Positions 6,667 to 8,505 of a stretch of 8,505 bases of DNA are shown here, in pieces. Below the pieces are notes generated by a model that ran no database searches, was not told the origin of the DNA, and saw only the letters and a list, made by a program, of their open reading frames with translations. The first letter of the stretch is position 1. Each line of letters starts with the position of its first letter. The stretch lies in NCBI GenBank assembly GCA_030641085.1, contig DAOWIC010000098.1, positions 1 through 8,505 of the forward strand, read 5' to 3'. Origin of the DNA: Calditrichota bacterium. Lineage in GTDB: Bacteria; Zixibacteria; MSB-5A5; GN15; FEB-12. The position numbers and the translations under genes were made by a program.

Positions 6667-7598
6667 AAAGACTCGCATTTACCGTGACTGCAGCCGCATT
6701 GATCATGATGATCTCCTGCGGCAAGAAAGAAAAAGAGATCGCGCCGCCTTATGATTTGGCGGTGCTTTCGGCCATACCCTACCAGGCGGAGAACCTTCTG
6801 CCCGGTGATATCGACAGTGTCGGCGTTAAGTTTGTCGGCGATGTCAGAACGATTAAGGCGGATTCCGCCGCGGCCCACTTGGGCGCCTCGGCCGAGCAAT
6901 ACCTTGTTTACCAGATGGTTGGTATTACCGCCGCCAAATACTCGCGGGGCGACAAACCGGTTTATGTTGAGATCGCCCAGTTTGCCGATTACTCGGCCGC
7001 CTACGGTCACTACGCCCGGACCCGGCCGGACGGTACGCCGGTCTTTCGACTCGGCGCCGAGGCCTACATTACCGGCAACACGCTTTACATGGCCCGCGGT
7101 GAATATGTAACGACTATCTCATGTGAGGATGACAGCGAAGAAAGCCTCGACGTCGCCAAAACGATTGCGGCCCAGATCGCCGCTGGAATCACGGATAATA
7201 ACTTCGTCCCGCGCTTTTTCATTCTCTTCCCCTTCTCCGGCAAGATCAACCCGTCCGGACAGTATCATCCGTATCAGTATCTCGGTGCTCCCGGCGTGAA
7301 CCAGGTGTATACTGTCAAGTATGGTTTCGACACCGACACCCTGACTTTGTTTATCGCCCGCGATGATAAGGCCGAAATGTTCGGCATGATGAACGACTTT
7401 GCCGCCTCACTGGGCGCCCAGGTGACCCACCCGGCCAACATGTCGCTGCTGGCCGACAGTATTATGGCGTTCGATAGTGATACCTATGGGACGATTATCG
7501 CCGGTCACACCCAGGAAAAACTGATCGGCGCGGTCGGTTACATTCCCGAGAAGCATGCACGGCTCGTAACGGTCTGGTTCAAGGGGCTGATGCAGTAA
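6663..7598 (+). CDS. Lipoprotein of unknown function, DUF6599-like
   Basis: The start is ATG 6663, overlapping the UbiA-family stop as ATGA; 311 residues. The frame is open further upstream, inside the previous gene, but only this start gives a signal peptide: KR at 2-3, hydrophobic 5-17, and a lipobox MISC with the lipidated Cys at 19, followed by a charged KKEKE tether. The mature part resembles DUF6599: LLPGDI (45-50), a segment around AEQYLVYQMVGITAAKY (77-93), YVEIAQFADYSAAYGHYAR (101-119), then YHPYQYLG (201-208) and a C-terminal half that repeats the pattern. I make this match from memory of the family's spacing, so it is moderate. The protein is probably anchored in a membrane facing the periplasm. 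Its coupling to a polyprenyl-phosphate enzyme suggests a cell-envelope role, but no catalytic residues are apparent. A hairpin and a terminator follow the stop. Confidence 0.88.
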   Translation: MKRLAFTVTAAALIMMISCGKKEKEIAPPYDLAVLSAIPYQAENLLPGDIDSVGVKFVGDVRTIKADSAAAHLGASAEQYLVYQMVGITAAKYSRGDKPVYVEIAQFADYSAAYGHYARTRPDGTPVFRLGAEAYITGNTLYMARGEYVTTISCEDDSEESLDVAKTIAAQIAAGITDNNFVPRFFILFPFSGKINPSGQYHPYQYLGAPGVNQVYTVKYGFDTDTLTLFIARDDKAEMFGMMNDFAASLGAQVTHPANMSLLADSIMAFDSDTYGTIIAGHTQEKLIGAVGYIPEKHARLVTVWFKGLMQ

Positions 7599-7606
7599 AT
7601 TTGGGC

Positions 7607-7626
7607 CCGGGCGCTTCCGCGCCCGG
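7607..7626 (+). other. GC-rich 3' hairpin after the lipoprotein gene, without U-tract
   Basis: Bases 7607-7614 (CCGGGCGC) pair perfectly with 7619-7626 (GCGCCCGG) around a TTCC loop, starting eight bases after the stop codon. The following bases AGAAGCTG contain no T run, so this is not itself an intrinsic terminator. It may protect the 3' end of the mRNA or pause polymerase ahead of the real terminator 20 bases on. Confidence 0.6.
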
Positions 7627-7645
7627 AGAAGCTGTTACAGGGCAT

Positions 7646-7674
7646 AAAAAAGCACCCCCGAGGGGGTGCTTTTT
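7646..7674. terminator. Bidirectional intrinsic terminator
   Basis: The arms 7651-7659 (AGCACCCCC) and 7662-7670 (GGGGGTGCT) are perfectly complementary; the innermost pair opens to give a CGAG loop. An A run (7646-7651) precedes and a T run (7670-7674) follows, so each strand ends in a U-tract. It closes the UbiA-family/lipoprotein operon on the + strand and can stop minus-strand transcripts from the zinc-ribbon gene at 7908. Confidence 0.92.
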
Positions 7675-7907
7675 CTAGGGAGGTAAAACGTAAAAATGCT
7701 AAGAACTCTGCTGTCACAATCGACTGCGAAGCTCTTTAATCGCAGTCGCTTCAATATTTCAAACAATCTCAGGCCGTAAAGGTTCCAAAAAAACCGACCC
7801 GACGTAATTTTGAGAGCTATTAGACCTATGCCATCCATAAAGCCGAGCCGGAAATCAGGCCTTGCGCCGTAAGTGTCTGTCATTTATACGACTAGCCCAA
7901 CCGAACG
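7675..7907. other. Non-coding stretch between the terminator and the zinc-ribbon gene
   Basis: Together with 7599-7674 this is about 310 bases without a credible gene. The base composition looks more AT-rich than the coding regions. Its only firm structure is the hairpin at 7721-7748. An 82-codon minus-strand frame (7635-7883) crosses it but also crosses the terminator and has no ribosome-binding site. It would be transcribed as the long 3' tail of the zinc-ribbon mRNA. I see no tRNA or known riboswitch here. Confidence 0.6.
7721..7748. repeat. Perfect 9-bp inverted repeat (hairpin) in the intergenic region
   Basis: CGACTGCGA (7721-7729) and TCGCAGTCG (7740-7748) are exact reverse complements separated by ten bases (AGCTCTTTAA). 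There is no T run on either side, so it is not an intrinsic terminator. It could be an RNA stem in the 3' tail of the minus-strand gene, a protein-binding site, or one copy of a dispersed palindromic element; the sequence does not decide. Confidence 0.7.
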
Positions 7908-8219
7908 TCAGTCGTCGAACAGGTCGTCGAAGCTCTTCTTGCGACTGTCCTTCGAGTCCTGCTGGCTGGAGATACCGCCCGGTCTTTTGACCGCATCGCG
8001 CATCTGGAAATGATCACAGAAATTGTTCTTTTCCTTGTTGGGAATGTTGGTATCGATCGTCTCGCGGCACTGAAAGCGGCGGGTCGGTTCAAAATGGCGA
8101 CATCCGCGGCAGCAACGCAAATCGGCCAGACAGTTGTCGCAACTATCCGAGCGCGCCACCCGGCCCACGATACCGGTCGGTCGGCCGCAATTCCAGCAGA
8201 GCAATCCATCCTTGATCAT
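7908..8219 (-). CDS. Small cysteine-rich, zinc-ribbon-like protein
   Basis: A 103-residue protein with nine Cys: C8xxC11 and C27xxC30 form a likely four-Cys zinc ribbon, and C36/C37xxC40, Cys51 (in QCRET) and Cys68 (in NNFCDHF) a likely second metal site. The order CxxC, CxxC, L-x-x-C-x-x-C, CRE and N-x-C-x-x-F, plus a C-terminal FDDLF tail after a polar linker (about 75-97), matches a small uncharacterised protein I recall from many Deltaproteobacteria and relatives; I cannot name a family. The start is well fixed: AAGGAG (plus 8225-8230) lies five bases upstream of ATG 8219. Another frame of similar length on the same strand lacks the Cys pattern and is a shadow. No partner gene is adjacent, it is probably monocistronic, and function is unknown; RNA, DNA or protein binding are all possible. 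Confidence 0.88.
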   Translation of the reverse strand: MIKDGLLCWNCGRPTGIVGRVARSDSCDNCLADLRCCRGCRHFEPTRRFQCRETIDTNIPNKEKNNFCDHFQMRDAVKRPGGISSQQDSKDSRKKSFDDLFDD

Positions 8220-8260
8220 CAGCGCTCCTTCACCCGGTTCAAACAGATCAGACTGGAATC

Positions 8261-8289
8261 AGGATAATCAAATCGGCCGTGAGCGGCAA
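8261..8289 (-). promoter_or_regulatory. Candidate promoter of the zinc-ribbon gene
   Basis: On the minus strand, TTGCCG (plus 8284-8289), a 17-base spacer and TATCCT (plus 8261-8266) each match the sigma-70 hexamers at 4 of 6 positions. Transcription would start near 8254, giving a leader of about 35 bases that contains the AAGGAG. Unlike the two candidate promoters around 5690-5790, this one leaves room for a normal leader. Confidence 0.4.
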
Positions 8290-8486
8290 TAGGTTTTTCT
8301 GTCGCCCGGTATCAGGGTGACTTTGTGCGCTATCCTATCCTCTTATCGCCTGCTGTTTCAGATTATTACTCCGTGAGAAAATATATCGGATTGGTCTTTG
8401 TTTATCAACCGGCTCGCTCCGGCCGACTGTGATTTTTCCGGCTAAGCGGTTGCGCACAGGACCGGTTTGCATTACCTTTATCGCCG

Positions 8487-8505
8487 ATGACAGACTTACG
8501 TAAAG
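8487..8505 (+). CDS. Possible first codons of a further + strand gene, cut by the window end
   Basis: ATG at 8487 opens a frame reading MTDLRK before the window ends. There is no Shine-Dalgarno. A weak promoter-like pair, TTGCGC (8450-8455), 17 bases and TACCTT (8473-8478), ends eight bases before it. The evidence is thin: a divergent gene is expected somewhere here because 8220-8486 otherwise has no + strand frame of note, but six codons cannot identify it. Confidence 0.25.

Noticed and set aside
7635..7883. 82-codon minus-strand frame beginning MTDTYGARP
   Set aside because: It runs through the bidirectional terminator, has no ribosome-binding site, and shows no recognisable domain; likely a chance frame in an AT-richer gap.
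7892..8209. 105-codon minus-strand frame overlapping the zinc-ribbon gene
   Set aside because: The alternative frame (7908-8219) has ordered CxxC motifs and a proper AAGGAG; this one is Arg/Ser/Thr-rich noise.
8301..8321. Possible hairpin GTCGCCC / GGGTGAC
   Set aside because: A seven-pair stem needing a G-U pair, followed by only TTTGTG, with no plus-strand gene before it to terminate.
8406..8452. CAACCG / CGGTTG inverted repeat with a 35-base loop upstream of ATG 8487
   Set aside because: Six-base arms this far apart are expected by chance; not strong enough to call an operator or RNA structure.
1..8505. Defence island, CRISPR array, toxin-antitoxin pair or mobile element
   Set aside because: No repeat-spacer pattern, transposase, integrase, nuclease or toxin-like gene was seen; the content is housekeeping, envelope and signalling.

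Overview
The window is a stretch of ordinary-looking bacterial chromosome, moderately GC-rich and densely coded. It holds seven well-supported protein genes, possibly the first codons of an eighth, and two convincing intrinsic terminators. I see no rRNA, tRNA, CRISPR array, phage gene or transposase. The mix suggests an uncultured member of the FCB side of the bacterial tree, with Zixibacteria-like or Gemmatimonadota-like lineages as my best guess. It rests on a DUF5683 protein, a HEAT-repeat/HD-GYP pair sharing an N-terminal domain, and a DUF6599-like lipoprotein. That placement is an inference from gene content, not from a marker gene.

Left part (1-4151, + strand). The window opens inside a nucleotide-sugar dehydrogenase of the UDP-GlcNAc 6-dehydrogenase (WbpA) type, closed by a strong terminator at 666-693. 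A two-gene operon follows: a 650-residue HEAT-repeat protein, then an HD-GYP protein whose start overlaps the HEAT gene's stop by the four bases ATGA. The HD-GYP protein keeps the metal-binding residues of a cyclic-di-GMP phosphodiesterase. Both proteins begin with what looks like the same roughly 100-residue domain, so they probably descend from a common module and act in one signalling pathway.

Middle part (4148-5680, - strand). A diacylglycerol-kinase-family lipid kinase is followed six bases later by a small secreted or membrane DUF5683 protein. The latter converges on the HD-GYP gene so tightly that the two stop codons share bases and no terminator lies between them.

Right part (5794-8505). 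Divergent from the lipid kinase is a two-gene operon: a UbiA-family integral membrane enzyme resembling decaprenyl-phosphate phosphoribosyltransferase, and a lipoprotein joined by another ATGA overlap. It ends at a bidirectional terminator (7646-7674). A non-coding stretch with a clean 9-bp hairpin follows, then a minus-strand gene for a nine-cysteine zinc-ribbon-like protein. The last bases may be the start of another + strand gene.

Themes: surface polysaccharide or glycolipid precursors (sugar dehydrogenase, lipid kinase, polyprenyl-phosphate phosphoribosyltransferase), envelope proteins, and c-di-GMP signalling. The most interesting observations are the domain shared by the HEAT and HD-GYP proteins, -10-like hexamers only 5-6 bases upstream of ATGs lacking a Shine-Dalgarno (possible leaderless mRNAs) on both sides of the divergent junction, and an exact FliA-type -10 box upstream of the c-di-GMP operon. 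I found no clearly new multi-gene system.
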